Shown: positions 8,850 to 18,648 of the stretch, piece by piece | How the letters are laid out: the number at the start of each line of letters is the position of its first letter | How positions within the stretch are numbered: the stretch's first letter is position 1 | Origin: Bog-950 sp964615305 | GTDB taxonomy: Bacteria > Bacteroidota > Bacteroidia > Chitinophagales > LD1 | DNA: 64,000 nucleotides | Direction: 5' to 3' | NCBI GenBank assembly: GCA_964615305.1 | Contig: CAZTNA010000002.1 | Span: 372,001 to 436,000, forward strand | Program-made: the position numbers and the translations under genes | The notes under the pieces: model-generated | Seen by the model: only the letters and a program-made list of their open reading frames with translations | Databases searched by the model: none | What the model was told of the DNA's origin: nothing

Positions 8850-10064
8850 ATGCATCAATACCCTACTCTCGTAATTCACCGCAACAAAACTCATGCACTA
8901 AAACGATTTCACCCGTGGGTGTTTTCAGGAGCTGTTAAACAAAAAGAGGGGAATCCGGATCAGGGCGATATTGTTCAGCTTGTTTCTGAAGATGGTGAAT
9001 ATTTGGGTACAGGACATTTTGGAACTGGTAGTGTAAGTGCACGTGTTTTTACATTTGAAAAATTTTCCAGCTTAGAAGAATTGTGGAAGAAAAAATTTAT
9101 GCACGCTTTTACCCTCAGAAAAAATATTGGTTTAACAGAAAGCAAAATCACTAATGCATACCGATTAGTAAACGCAGAAGGAGATGGAATGCCTGGTCTA
9201 ATTATTGACTACTATAACGGTACAGCTGTGTTGCAATGTCATAGTAAAGGAATGAATGCCCAAAAAGAATTGTTTGTAGAAATTTTACGACAAGGATATG
9301 GAGAAAGATTAAATGCAGTATATGACAAAAGCGCGGCTACTCTCAACCATAAAACACCTGATAACACACATCAATCTAATGCCAACATAACAATTGTTAC
9401 CGATGGGTATCTATATGGAAGTAAAAACAACAACACAGTTTTAGAAAATGGTAACCGGTTTAATATAGACTGGGAGCAAGGCCAAAAAACCGGTTTTTTT
9501 TTAGACCAACGCGATAACCGTCAGTTACTATCAAACTACGTTGCCGGGAAAAAGATATTAAACACGTTTTGTTACTCAGGAGGTTTCTCTGTTTATGCCT
9601 TAAAAGCTGGTGCAAGCCTAGTTCATTCTGTAGATAGCAGCGCTAAAGCTATGGATCTTACCGAAGCCAATATAAAGTTAAATCAAGGCAACGGGCATCA
9701 CGAGAGCTATACAGCGGATGTTTTTGACTTTATGAAAACCGCCAACGAAGACTATGATGTAGTTATTCTAGACCCTCCAGCGTTTGCAAAAACACAATCA
9801 GCCAGGCATCACGCAATTCAAGCATATACAAGGTTAAATGCTGCTGCTTTTCGTAAAATAAAAAAAGGAGGAATTGTATTTACGTTTTCTTGCTCGCAGG
9901 TAGTAAGCCCTGAAATGTTTCAAGGAGCTGTAACCTCAGCAGCAATAGAAAGCAAGCGAAACATTAAAGTGCTTCACCACCTTACCCAGCCTGCTGACCA
10001 TCCCATCAGTATTTTTAATCCGGAAGGTTTATACCTGAAAGGTTTTGTACTATTCGTTGACTAG
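8850..10064 (+). CDS. rlmI: 23S rRNA m5C methyltransferase, RlmI type
   Basis: This 404-residue protein matches RlmI, which uses S-adenosylmethionine to make 5-methylcytosine in 23S rRNA (position 1962 in E. coli). Domains in order are an N-terminal PUA RNA-binding domain (about 1-75, with HPWVFSGAV), a central linker domain and a C-terminal Rossmann methyltransferase. The SAM loop is NTFCYSGGFSVYAL, the substrate motif is VVILDPPAFAK and the catalytic-cysteine region is TFSCSQVV. The length is close to the E. coli enzyme. The ATG at 8850 immediately precedes the PUA domain. It is divergent from queE and followed by a 94-base gap before the thioredoxin-fold gene. The target base is inferred from the family; RlmK/RlmO-like relatives are alternatives. 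Confidence 0.88.
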   Translation: MHQYPTLVIHRNKTHALKRFHPWVFSGAVKQKEGNPDQGDIVQLVSEDGEYLGTGHFGTGSVSARVFTFEKFSSLEELWKKKFMHAFTLRKNIGLTESKITNAYRLVNAEGDGMPGLIIDYYNGTAVLQCHSKGMNAQKELFVEILRQGYGERLNAVYDKSAATLNHKTPDNTHQSNANITIVTDGYLYGSKNNNTVLENGNRFNIDWEQGQKTGFFLDQRDNRQLLSNYVAGKKILNTFCYSGGFSVYALKAGASLVHSVDSSAKAMDLTEANIKLNQGNGHHESYTADVFDFMKTANEDYDVVILDPPAFAKTQSARHHAIQAYTRLNAAAFRKIKKGGIVFTFSCSQVVSPEMFQGAVTSAAIESKRNIKVLHHLTQPADHPISIFNPEGLYLKGFVLFVD

Positions 10065-10158
10065 CTTATGAAATTTTAACTGCTGATAAGCAGCAATCTG
10101 CTACAAACTTTTCGTAATTCAAATACATTTGGCAGCGTTTTTTCTAACTAAACCTTTT

Positions 10159-11643
10159 ATGAAGAAAACCATTCTAACTCTAATTGTTGCATTATCAGCC
10201 ATAGTGGCGTTTGCTACCGACAACCGACCAATGAACATTAAGTTGACTATTAAAGGGCTTGAAAATTCGGAAATGATTCTGGCCAATTATTTTGGCGATA
10301 AACAATATGTAAAGGACACCTTTAAACTAGATAGTAAAGGCAGCATAACGTTTAAGGCTGACACCATGTTTCCGGGAGGTGTTTATTTAGCAGTGTTTCC
10401 TCTATTGGGCAACCGTTACTTCGAGTTTATTATTAGCGACAACAAGTTTTCAATTGAAACTGACAGTACTGATTTAACCGGACACATTAAGTCAACAGGA
10501 TCTCTGGAAAACGAACTATTTTATGCAGACATGAAATTTTTGGGGAGAATTAAAGTAAAAAGCGATTCAATAAACAACCTTTACAAGAATGCTAAAGACC
10601 TAAAAGAGAAAGAGAAGTACAGAGATCAACTGATGAGTTTTGATAAAGAAGTAAAAGCTGAACGTAACAAGGTGATGCAGGAGAACCCGACATTGTTCTA
10701 TGGCAAACTTTTGAAGTGTATGAAAGAAATAGATGTGCCCGAAGCACCTAAGGATGCCAGTGGCAAGATAACCGACTCGGCATTTCAATGGAAATTTTAC
10801 AAACTGCATTATTGGGATAACGTTGACCTAACAGACGATAGGCTTTTACGTTGCCCTGTAGTACACAATAAACTAAAAACATATCTCACTCAAACCGTAG
10901 TGCAGGTTCCCGATTCCATAAACAGCGCCACTGACGATTTGATTAAGAAGACAAAATACAACAGTGAAATGTATCGCTACATACTCACATATGTTTTCAA
11001 TGAAATGGCTAACTCTAAAATAATGGGCTTCGATGCTTCTTATGTTTACCTAGGGAAGAAATATTTTTGTGATGCATATTACACCCCATGGCTAGACACA
11101 GCAAAGCGTTTTAAAATATGCGACCGTGCTAACAGATTAGCTCCTGTACTGGTGGGTAAAAAAGCGCAGCGCCTAATACTACCCACCGACAGCACCGAAA
11201 CGCAATGGAAATCTCTGCAAGACGTAAAAGCTAAATTCACCATTTTAGCTTTTTGGGATCCGGATTGTGGGCATTGCAAAAAAGAAATTCCTGTATTAGC
11301 TGAAGCTTACCACAATCTAAAAAAGAAAGGTATAAATGTAGAGGTTTACTCTCCGGCTATTATGGAGATAGAACATTACAAAGACTGGCAAGAGTTTATT
11401 AAAAACAACAACCTTGACTGGATAAATGTATGTGATGCAAAACGGCACAGCAACTTCCGTTTTGAATGGGATATTCAAAGCACCCCTCAGATATACATAC
11501 TCGATGCTGAAAAAGAAATTAAAGCTCGCAGAATTGGAGCCGAACAGGTAGAAGATTTTGTTCTTCATCTAGAAAACCCAAGTTATAAGCCAAAATCTCT
11601 AATGAAAGTGAACGATAATGACAAGCAGGAAGGCGCTGAATAA
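10159..11643 (+). CDS. Secreted thioredoxin-fold protein, TlpA/DUF5106-like
   Basis: The start is set at 10159, where MKKTILTLIVALSAIVAFA forms a Sec signal peptide; the ten residues upstream in the longer frame look non-coding. The 494-residue product has an N-terminal DUF4369-like beta domain (about 25-115), a long charged helical middle (115-330) and a C-terminal thioredoxin-like domain with the redox motif FWDPDCGHCKKE (C370 and C373), followed by a cis-proline region STPQIYILD. Such proteins are periplasmic thiol-disulfide reductases or isomerases of Bacteroidota. Retention of both cysteines supports redox activity rather than a structural role. The partner is unknown. A strong terminator follows, so it is not co-transcribed with yidC. 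Confidence 0.85.
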   Translation: MKKTILTLIVALSAIVAFATDNRPMNIKLTIKGLENSEMILANYFGDKQYVKDTFKLDSKGSITFKADTMFPGGVYLAVFPLLGNRYFEFIISDNKFSIETDSTDLTGHIKSTGSLENELFYADMKFLGRIKVKSDSINNLYKNAKDLKEKEKYRDQLMSFDKEVKAERNKVMQENPTLFYGKLLKCMKEIDVPEAPKDASGKITDSAFQWKFYKLHYWDNVDLTDDRLLRCPVVHNKLKTYLTQTVVQVPDSINSATDDLIKKTKYNSEMYRYILTYVFNEMANSKIMGFDASYVYLGKKYFCDAYYTPWLDTAKRFKICDRANRLAPVLVGKKAQRLILPTDSTETQWKSLQDVKAKFTILAFWDPDCGHCKKEIPVLAEAYHNLKKKGINVEVYSPAIMEIEHYKDWQEFIKNNNLDWINVCDAKRHSNFRFEWDIQSTPQIYILDAEKEIKARRIGAEQVEDFVLHLENPSYKPKSLMKVNDNDKQEGAE

Positions 11644-11675
11644 CCAAAAAAAATTTCTATAAGGTTCAATAGCTT

Positions 11676-11715
11676 AAAAAAGCCGTCTTAATACACAATT
11701 AAGGCGGCTTTTCTT
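11676..11715 (+). terminator. Rho-independent terminator after the thioredoxin-fold gene
   Basis: The arms GCCGTCTTAA and TTAAGGCGGC pair fully (one G-U) around a short ATACACAA-like loop. They are flanked by A residues on the left and by TTTTCTTT on the right, 33 bases after the stop codon at 11643. Confidence 0.85.
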
Positions 11716-11835
11716 TATTAATCAAATTACCCCTGTTCTGTCTTATCCTATAAAAATAAAGATGTCCTTAATTCGTCTTTCACACCGATTGCTATTTTAG
11801 CCGCCCTTTAAAGCAGCACAGCCAAGTAATTTCCA

Positions 11836-13734
11836 ATGAAACAGAGTAAAGAGACCATAATAGGATATGTACTAATAGGTGTATTGATGGTAGGTTTTAT
11901 TTTCTACCAGAACAAAAAAGTAGCCGAAGAGCAACAAAAAAAACAAGCTCTGAAGAAAACTGAGCAGGTTAACAAAGCGAAAACAGATACTCAACCTAAT
12001 CTCTCTTCATCTACCCCTTCTGACAGCACAATTTCTGCATTAGTAGATTCAACTCTTGCAAAAACAGATTCATTACAACGCACATCTGAGTACGGAGTGT
12101 TTGCTTCAGCCGCGCAAGGAGTAGAGAAAACTTTTACCATAGAGAACGATGAACAGAAAATTGTACTGACGAACAAAGGAGCGCAGATAAAAAGTATTGA
12201 GCTCAAGAACTACAAAACCTTCGACAAAAAGCCACTTATACTTTACACAGATAAAACAAACCAGTTAAGCTACCAGTTTGTAATACAAGATGACCGCGTA
12301 GTTGATACCAAAGATTTCTATTTTGAAGCACAAGGTGACGGATTTAAAGTAACCGGCAACCAAACAAAAACATTTGCACTTAGACTAAATGCCGGAGAGG
12401 GCAAATATTTTGAGCAAACCTACACATTAAAAGGAACTGGTTTTCTACTAGATTATAATGTAAACCTAGTAGGACTTAACAACGTAATACCGGCTAACAA
12501 TACATTTTTGAGCGCCACATGGCAAAACACACTCAGTGGATTAGAGCAAAACCTTGAGTTGGAGCGCAGATATAGTTCAGTATATTTCAAGTATAACAAG
12601 GGCGAAGTAGCGCATCTGAATGAAGACAATGAAGATGATGAAACTGTTTTTGATGCCCCATTAGAATGGATTAGTTATAAACAGCAGTTTTTTAATACTA
12701 CACTATTCAGTAAAGGAGAAATTAATCGCGGTAAGCTAAAAACACATTTTGGCAAGGAGAATAACAGCTTTGTAAAAAAATACAACGCCAATTTCACTCT
12801 GCCATATCAAAGCGCAGATAAAAACACCTATGCTTTCCAATTGTATATTGGGCCAAACAGTTTCAACACGCTCTCCTCTATTGGCAAGGATGTAGAAAGT
12901 ATTATCAAACTAGGCCCCGACTTTTGGCTATTTAGCTGGATAAGCTATATCACCCGTTTTATTATTTGGGTATTCAGTTGGTTTAATAGTGTGCACTTAA
13001 ACTATGGCATCATCATTCTGCTGATGACACTTATTCTCAAAATTGCCCTTCACCCACTTACAGCAAAGTCAATTGAGAGTGCTGCTAAAATGAAAATACT
13101 CGCCCCTGAGTTGGCTGCATTAAAAGAAAAATATGGAGATGATCAGGGAAAGATTGGTCAGGAACAAATGAAGCTTTACAACAAAGCAGGTGTAAGTCCA
13201 TTTGGCGGTTGTTTGCCATTGCTTTTGCAAATGCCTATTCTAATGGCCATGTATTACTTTTTTCCGGCTTCAATAGAATTGCGTCAGCAGGCATTTTTAT
13301 GGGCTACTGATTTGTCTTCTTATGATTCTATTGTCACCTTTGCCACAGCAATTCCGCTTATTGGAAACCATATCAGTTTGTTTACCATACTTATGACTAT
13401 TACTTCTGTAGGGCAGGCTGTAATGAATAACCAGATGAACCAAATGGCTAACCAACAGCCAGGTATGAAATACATACCGTATATTATGCCTGTTATGCTT
13501 ATGTTTATGTTTAACAGTTTCCCTGCGGCCTTAACTTATTACTATTTATTGCAAAATTTGTTGGGTATTATTCATCAATGGGTTATTCAGAAGTTTTTTA
13601 TTAATGAAGACAAACTACGCTTACAGATTGAAGAAAATAAAAAGAACCCAAAGCAGTTATCGGGTTGGGCAAAAAAATTAGCTGATATGCAAAAGCAAGC
13701 TGAAGCGCAACAACGCACTAGAAGCAAAAAGTAA
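11836..13734 (+). CDS. yidC: Membrane protein insertase YidC
   Basis: YidC (Oxa1 family) inserts and folds inner-membrane proteins, alone or with SecYEG. The 632-residue product has an N-terminal membrane anchor (about 5-22), a low-complexity Lys/Gln/Ser linker, a large periplasmic beta-sandwich domain (about 90-350) and a C-terminal five-helix insertase core. The core contains the signature region LTAKSIESAAKMKILAPELAALK (in part) and SPFGGCLPLLLQMPIL. The tail is basic (QRTRSKK), suited to ribosome contact. Its length is typical for Bacteroidota. In many relatives yidC follows pyrG; here it follows a thioredoxin-fold gene instead. A -7-like box (TATTTTAG) is at 11793-11800, 36 bases upstream of the ATG. 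Confidence 0.97.
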   Translation: MKQSKETIIGYVLIGVLMVGFIFYQNKKVAEEQQKKQALKKTEQVNKAKTDTQPNLSSSTPSDSTISALVDSTLAKTDSLQRTSEYGVFASAAQGVEKTFTIENDEQKIVLTNKGAQIKSIELKNYKTFDKKPLILYTDKTNQLSYQFVIQDDRVVDTKDFYFEAQGDGFKVTGNQTKTFALRLNAGEGKYFEQTYTLKGTGFLLDYNVNLVGLNNVIPANNTFLSATWQNTLSGLEQNLELERRYSSVYFKYNKGEVAHLNEDNEDDETVFDAPLEWISYKQQFFNTTLFSKGEINRGKLKTHFGKENNSFVKKYNANFTLPYQSADKNTYAFQLYIGPNSFNTLSSIGKDVESIIKLGPDFWLFSWISYITRFIIWVFSWFNSVHLNYGIIILLMTLILKIALHPLTAKSIESAAKMKILAPELAALKEKYGDDQGKIGQEQMKLYNKAGVSPFGGCLPLLLQMPILMAMYYFFPASIELRQQAFLWATDLSSYDSIVTFATAIPLIGNHISLFTILMTITSVGQAVMNNQMNQMANQQPGMKYIPYIMPVMLMFMFNSFPAALTYYYLLQNLLGIIHQWVIQKFFINEDKLRLQIEENKKNPKQLSGWAKKLADMQKQAEAQQRTRSKK

Positions 13735-13945
13735 TAGTTGTTTACCAAGAACCAGATCTTTCGCAAACTGTGTCTTTATATGTGCGTAGTATAAAGAGAA
13801 CGGAATTTAACCTGTCGTCAACGGCTAAGAAATAACAGAAGTCCTATTCTACTGTTTATTCGATAACAAAGTTTATACCTTACCCCTGTTTCAGCCAAGC
13901 AGATAATTAGTCCCTTCAAGGCACCAATCACTTTTGGCATATTTA

Positions 13946-13986
13946 TAAAAAAATCCCCCTTTGACTTAAAGGCAAAGGGGGATTTG
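13946..13986 (-). terminator. Strong terminator between convergent yidC and rpoC
   Basis: AATCCCCCTTTG and CAAAGGGGGATT form a 12-bp stem around a nine-base loop. On the minus strand the stem runs into TTTTTT, so it mainly ends rpoC; on the plus strand only TTTG follows. The 200 bases between the yidC stop and this hairpin (13735-13945) show no other feature. Confidence 0.88.
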
Positions 13987-14008
13987 AAAATTCAGAAAAT
14001 CAACTTTA

Positions 14009-17000
14009 CTATCCTAGCAATTCTACACCTCCAGTTGACTGCTTACGCTCGGCACGTTCGAGCTCTTCTTTGTTGCTTACAATAAGATTTTTGAATCTGC
14101 GTAAACCGGTACCTGCAGGTATGCGGTGACCAACAATGACGTTTTCTTTCAATCCTTCTAAGAAGTCTTGTTTTGCGCTGATAGACGCAGTGCTCAACAC
14201 CTTAGTTGTTTCCTGGAACGAAGCTGCCGAAATCCAACTGTAAGTTGAAAGCGATGCGCGCGTAATACCCTGCAACTGCGAAGAAGCCGTAGCCGGTACT
14301 GCATCGCGGTATTTCACTGCGCCTTTATCTGCTCTGCGCAGTGCAGAGTTTTCTTCACGAATTGTACGTAAAGCTACAATTTGACCCGCTTTTAAACTTG
14401 ATGACTCAGGGGCTTCGTCCACTACTTTCTTATCAAACAATTCATCGTTTACGCGTAGCAACTCATATTTCTCTACTGAAGTTCCTTCAAGGAATTTAGT
14501 ATCGCCCGGATCTTCGATTATCATTTTGCCCATCATTTGGCGAACAATCACTTCAATGTGCTTATCGTTAATTTTTATACCCTGTAAACGGTAAACCTCT
14601 TGAATTTCGTTCACCAGATACTCTTGCACAGCGAAAGGTCCTTTAATATGAAGAATATCGCCAGGAGTAATGGCTCCTTCAGAAAGTGGTGTACCTGCAC
14701 GAACAAAATCCTGTTCTTGAACAAGGATGTGCTTGCTTAGTGGCACTAGGTACTTACTTGATTCTCCATCGCGGCTTTCAACAATTATCTCGCGATTGCC
14801 TCTCTTAACGCCCCCGAAGCGAACTACACCATCAATTTCTGCTACCGTTGCAGGGTTGCTCGGGTTACGTGCCTCAAACAGTTCAGTTACCCGTGGAAGA
14901 CCTCCGGTAATATCCTTCACCTTACCTAACACACGAGGAATTTTGGCAATAATTTCGCCCTGTTTAACAGTGTCGCCATTGTCAACTACTATGTGTGCAC
15001 CCACAGGGAATGTGTAAGTTTTACCTTCTTTACCATGTTCTACAATTACAGAAGGCACTTTGGTTTTATCTTTTGACTCAATAATTACCTTTTCACGGTG
15101 ACCGGTTTGTTCGTCCATTTCATCGCGATAAGTTACGTTCTCAATAATGTTTTCAAACTTCACCTTACCGTTAACTTCTGAAATAATAACGTTGTTGAAC
15201 GGATCCCAACGGCATATTACATCGCCTTTCTTTACATGCTTACCATCTTTTACAAAAATAGTTGAGCCGTAAGGAATGTGATTGCTAATAAGAGTTTTGT
15301 CTGGATTGTCATCTTTTACAATTCGCATTTCTCCGGTTCTGCCAATAACTACTTGCGTTTTCTCTCCGCTTTCGTCAACGGCAGAAGTAGTTCTTACCCC
15401 ATCAAACTGAATAATACCGTCAAACTTAGCTTTCAACTCGTTTTCAGTAGTACTCAAGCTGGCTATACCACCCACGTGGAAAGTACGAAGTGTAAGCTGT
15501 GTACCAGGCTCACCTATTGACTGAGCAGCTATGATACCAACAGCATCGCCTTCTTCAGCGGTACGATTAGTAGCTAAATTACGTCCGTAGCACTTTACGC
15601 AAGTACCTTTTCTGCTTTCGCAGGTAAGTACCGATCTTATTTCAATTGATTCAATGCCCGATGACTCTACTAATTTAGCATCCAGTTCACTCATCTCCTG
15701 CCCTGCCTCTACCAATAACTCATCTGTTTCAGGATGGTAAACATCGTTTAATGAAGTACGGCCAAGAATTCGATCAAACAACGGTTCAACAATATCTTCA
15801 TTGTCTTTTAGTGCAGAAATAGTGATGCCGCGCAGCGTACCGCAATCTTCTTCTGTAATTACTACATCTTGAGCTACGTCCACCAAACGTCTGGTAAGGT
15901 AACCTGCATCAGCAGTTTTTAAGGCCGTATCAGAAAGACCTTTACGTGCACCGTGGGTAGAGATAAAGTACTCTAATACCGACAACCCTTCTTTAAAGTT
16001 TGCTAATACCGGGTTCTCGATAACCTCGCTACCTGTGCTACCACTCTTACGCGGTTTAGCCATGATACCACGCATACCCGAAAGCTGTTTAATCTGCTGT
16101 TTGCTACCACGAGCACCCGAATCTAACATCATGAAAATAGAGTTGAAGCCCTGTTTGTCTTCAGAAATCTGTTTCATCAATGTGTTAGTCAAGCGGTTGT
16201 CGGTTGCTGTCCAAATATCCACCACCTGATTGAAACGTTCTTTATCAGTAATGAAACCCATTTGGTAGCTTTCAAAAACTTCATCCACTTTCTCTGTAGC
16301 GTCTTTTACCAGCTTCTCTTTGTTTTCAGGAACCAATACATCGCGCAGGTTGAATGACAGGCCACCACGGAACGAATAGAAGAATCCGAGTTTTTTAATG
16401 TCATCTAAGAATTTAGCAGTAGTAGGAATATCCGTTTCTGCCAAAATTTGACCGATAACATCTTTCAATTGTTTCTTGCCAAGCAGACGGTTAACATAAC
16501 CTACTGCCTCTGGTGTTGCCTGATTGAACAACAAGCGACCCATTGTAGTTTCAGTCAGTTTCTGTTCGAATTTGCCGTTTGCATTCTTCACACGCACGCG
16601 GCATTTTACGGGAGCGTGCAAATCAACTTTACCTTCGTTAAATGCAATTATTGCTTCTTCTACGCTATAAAACGCTAAACCTTCGCCCTTCACCTTAGTT
16701 TCTTTGGTGCTCTTACGTTCTTTGGTCATGTAGTAAAGACCAAGAACCATGTCCTGCGAAGGAAGTGTAATAGGCGTACCGTTTTGTGGATTCAATATAT
16801 TGTGCGAAGCCAACATGAGCAATTGTGCTTCTAGGATAGAAGCGTTGCTCAGAGGAACGTGCACGGCCATTTGGTCACCGTCAAAGTCAGCGTTGAAGGC
16901 GGTGCATACCAACGGGTGAAGTTGAATAGCTTTTCCTTCAATCAACTTAGGTAAGAATGATTGAATAGATAAACGGTGAAGCGTAGGGGCACGGTTCAAT

Positions 17001-18346
17001 AATACCGGGTGCCCTTTCAATACGTTTTCAAGGATATCCCAAACGATTGGCTCTTTCTTGTCAACTAACTTCTTGGCGCTCTTTACTGTTTTAACAACTC
17101 CTCTCTCAATTAGTTTACGAATAATAAACGGCTTGAAAAGTTCAGCTGCCATATCTTTAGGCAATCCGCACTCATGGAGTTTCAATTCAGGACCCACAAC
17201 GATTACCGAACGGCCTGAGTAGTCAACACGTTTACCCAACAAGTTTTGGCGGAAACGTCCTTGCTTACCTTTTAACACATCGGAAAGTGATTTTAATGCG
17301 CGACCTCCTTCTGCTTTCACCGCGTTTGACTTACGGCTATTATCGAACAATGAGTCAACAGCTTCCTGTAACATGCGCTTTTCGTTACGCAAAATCACCT
17401 CAGGTGCTTTTATTTCCAACAAACGTTTTAAACGGTTGTTACGGATAATTACTCTGCGGTAAAGGTCGTTCAAATCAGAAGATGCGAAGCGGCCGCCATC
17501 GAGAGGCACCAACGGGCGCAGTTCAGGCGGAATTACCGGCAGATATTGAACTACCATCCACTCAGGACGGTTTTCAGTATGAGTGTTTGCCTCGCGGAAC
17601 ATTTCTACTACGCTCAAACGCTTTAGTGCTTCTGCTTTACGCTGACGAGAAGTTTCGTTAGCAGCAGCGTGGCGAAGTTCGTACGACAGGTTATCGAGAT
17701 CAATGCGAGAAAGCAATTCTTTCATGGCATCAGCACCCATCTTGGCAACAAATTTATTTGGGTCGGTATCTTCTAAAAGATGGTTGTTCTTCAACACATC
17801 ATCATCGAAAGCCGACATATATTCTTCTTCACTCAACAGGTCGAGGTAAACAAGGTTCTTTCTTTCAGGACCTTTTTCGGTCATTACTTCTACACCATTT
17901 GCTGTAACACCGGGCTGAATAACCACATACTTTTCGTAATAGATTATGCTCTCCAGCTTTTTAGAAGAAATACCCAACAGGTAACCAATCTTGTTTGGCA
18001 ACGATTTAAAATACCAAATGTGAACGATAGGTACCGTCAATTTGATGTGACCCATACGCTCTCTGCGCACTTTCTTTTCAGTTACTTCCACACCGCAGCG
18101 GTCGCACACAATACCTTTGTAGCGAATACGCTTATACTTTCCGCAGTAGCACTCGTAATCTTTGGTAGGACCAAATACGCGCTCGCAGAACAAACCTTCC
18201 ATTTCGGGCTTGTAAGTACGATAGTTAATGGTTTCGGGTTTTTTTATTTCCCCGTTTGAGCGGCCGAGTATTGCATCGGGCGAAGCCAGAGTGATGGTGA
18301 TTTTCGAAAAGTCGAAACGCTGTTTGTTGTCTTTCTTAAAAGCCAT
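14009..18346 (-). CDS. rpoC: DNA-directed RNA polymerase subunit beta'
   Basis: RpoC is the beta' subunit of RNA polymerase and holds the catalytic magnesium. The 1445-residue product shows the N-terminal zinc site C66, C68, C81, C84 (in YECYCGK and CDRC), the absolutely conserved NADFDGDQ (485-492) that chelates Mg2+, the trigger-loop region GEPGTQLTLRTFHVGG, and the second zinc site including CESRKGTCVKC. Length and domain order are normal. The ATG at 18346 gives MAFKKDN, as in relatives. What is odd is context: rpoB, normally immediately upstream in the same operon, is missing. Upstream there is instead a 302-base gap with a strong promoter and then a divergent gene. No truncated rpoB end is visible in that gap. 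It is followed by its own terminator. Confidence 0.98.
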   Translation of the reverse strand: MAFKKDNKQRFDFSKITITLASPDAILGRSNGEIKKPETINYRTYKPEMEGLFCERVFGPTKDYECYCGKYKRIRYKGIVCDRCGVEVTEKKVRRERMGHIKLTVPIVHIWYFKSLPNKIGYLLGISSKKLESIIYYEKYVVIQPGVTANGVEVMTEKGPERKNLVYLDLLSEEEYMSAFDDDVLKNNHLLEDTDPNKFVAKMGADAMKELLSRIDLDNLSYELRHAAANETSRQRKAEALKRLSVVEMFREANTHTENRPEWMVVQYLPVIPPELRPLVPLDGGRFASSDLNDLYRRVIIRNNRLKRLLEIKAPEVILRNEKRMLQEAVDSLFDNSRKSNAVKAEGGRALKSLSDVLKGKQGRFRQNLLGKRVDYSGRSVIVVGPELKLHECGLPKDMAAELFKPFIIRKLIERGVVKTVKSAKKLVDKKEPIVWDILENVLKGHPVLLNRAPTLHRLSIQSFLPKLIEGKAIQLHPLVCTAFNADFDGDQMAVHVPLSNASILEAQLLMLASHNILNPQNGTPITLPSQDMVLGLYYMTKERKSTKETKVKGEGLAFYSVEEAIIAFNEGKVDLHAPVKCRVRVKNANGKFEQKLTETTMGRLLFNQATPEAVGYVNRLLGKKQLKDVIGQILAETDIPTTAKFLDDIKKLGFFYSFRGGLSFNLRDVLVPENKEKLVKDATEKVDEVFESYQMGFITDKERFNQVVDIWTATDNRLTNTLMKQISEDKQGFNSIFMMLDSGARGSKQQIKQLSGMRGIMAKPRKSGSTGSEVIENPVLANFKEGLSVLEYFISTHGARKGLSDTALKTADAGYLTRRLVDVAQDVVITEEDCGTLRGITISALKDNEDIVEPLFDRILGRTSLNDVYHPETDELLVEAGQEMSELDAKLVESSGIESIEIRSVLTCESRKGTCVKCYGRNLATNRTAEEGDAVGIIAAQSIGEPGTQLTLRTFHVGGIASLSTTENELKAKFDGIIQFDGVRTTSAVDESGEKTQVVIGRTGEMRIVKDDNPDKTLISNHIPYGSTIFVKDGKHVKKGDVICRWDPFNNVIISEVNGKVKFENIIENVTYRDEMDEQTGHREKVIIESKDKTKVPSVIVEHGKEGKTYTFPVGAHIVVDNGDTVKQGEIIAKIPRVLGKVKDITGGLPRVTELFEARNPSNPATVAEIDGVVRFGGVKRGNREIIVESRDGESSKYLVPLSKHILVQEQDFVRAGTPLSEGAITPGDILHIKGPFAVQEYLVNEIQEVYRLQGIKINDKHIEVIVRQMMGKMIIEDPGDTKFLEGTSVEKYELLRVNDELFDKKVVDEAPESSSLKAGQIVALRTIREENSALRRADKGAVKYRDAVPATASSQLQGITRASLSTYSWISAASFQETTKVLSTASISAKQDFLEGLKENVIVGHRIPAGTGLRRFKNLIVSNKEELERAERKQSTGGVELLG

Positions 18347-18648
18347 TGTTTTAGAGTTAACGTTTAATGGTTAAAAGTAAATAGTAAACATCCCCCTCAT
18401 GAGGATATGTTTTTTACTCTTAAAAAGCTGAATACTGTGTTCCGTTTTCGCGCCTGCCGGCTTGCATACTAGCGGAAGAAGATGCAGTTGCTTTTTAAAA
18501 GCGAGGCGCAAATATATATAACGGATTGAGACTACAAAGGGCATTTCATGGATTTAGGGCTTCAAAGTTTTCTTCTTAATAATTCCCCCTTCAGTTTAAA
18601 GAATTTCAATATTACCTGCTAACTCAATTTTTTGTATTTAGCACCAAC
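18347..18648. other. Divergent intergenic region upstream of rpoC
   Basis: This 302-base gap holds the rpoC promoter (18509-18538). Between promoter and start codon is a leader of roughly 155 bases containing the self-complementary CCTCATGAGG near 18395. I see no open frame resembling the end of rpoB and no tRNA. The right part (18540-18648) must contain the promoter of the plus-strand gene, but I find no convincing box there. Confidence 0.7.
18509..18538 (-). promoter_or_regulatory. Promoter of rpoC, near-perfect Bacteroidota consensus
   Basis: On the minus strand TTTG (18535-18538) is followed by an 18-base spacer and TATATTTG (18509-18516), an exact match to TAnnTTTG. Transcription should begin near 18500, giving a leader of about 155 bases. 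This is the best promoter match seen in the window. Confidence 0.8.

Noticed and set aside
17780..18259. 159-residue open frame antisense to rpoC
   Set aside because: It is fully inside rpoC, hydrophobic by codon mirroring only, with no initiation context or family resemblance.
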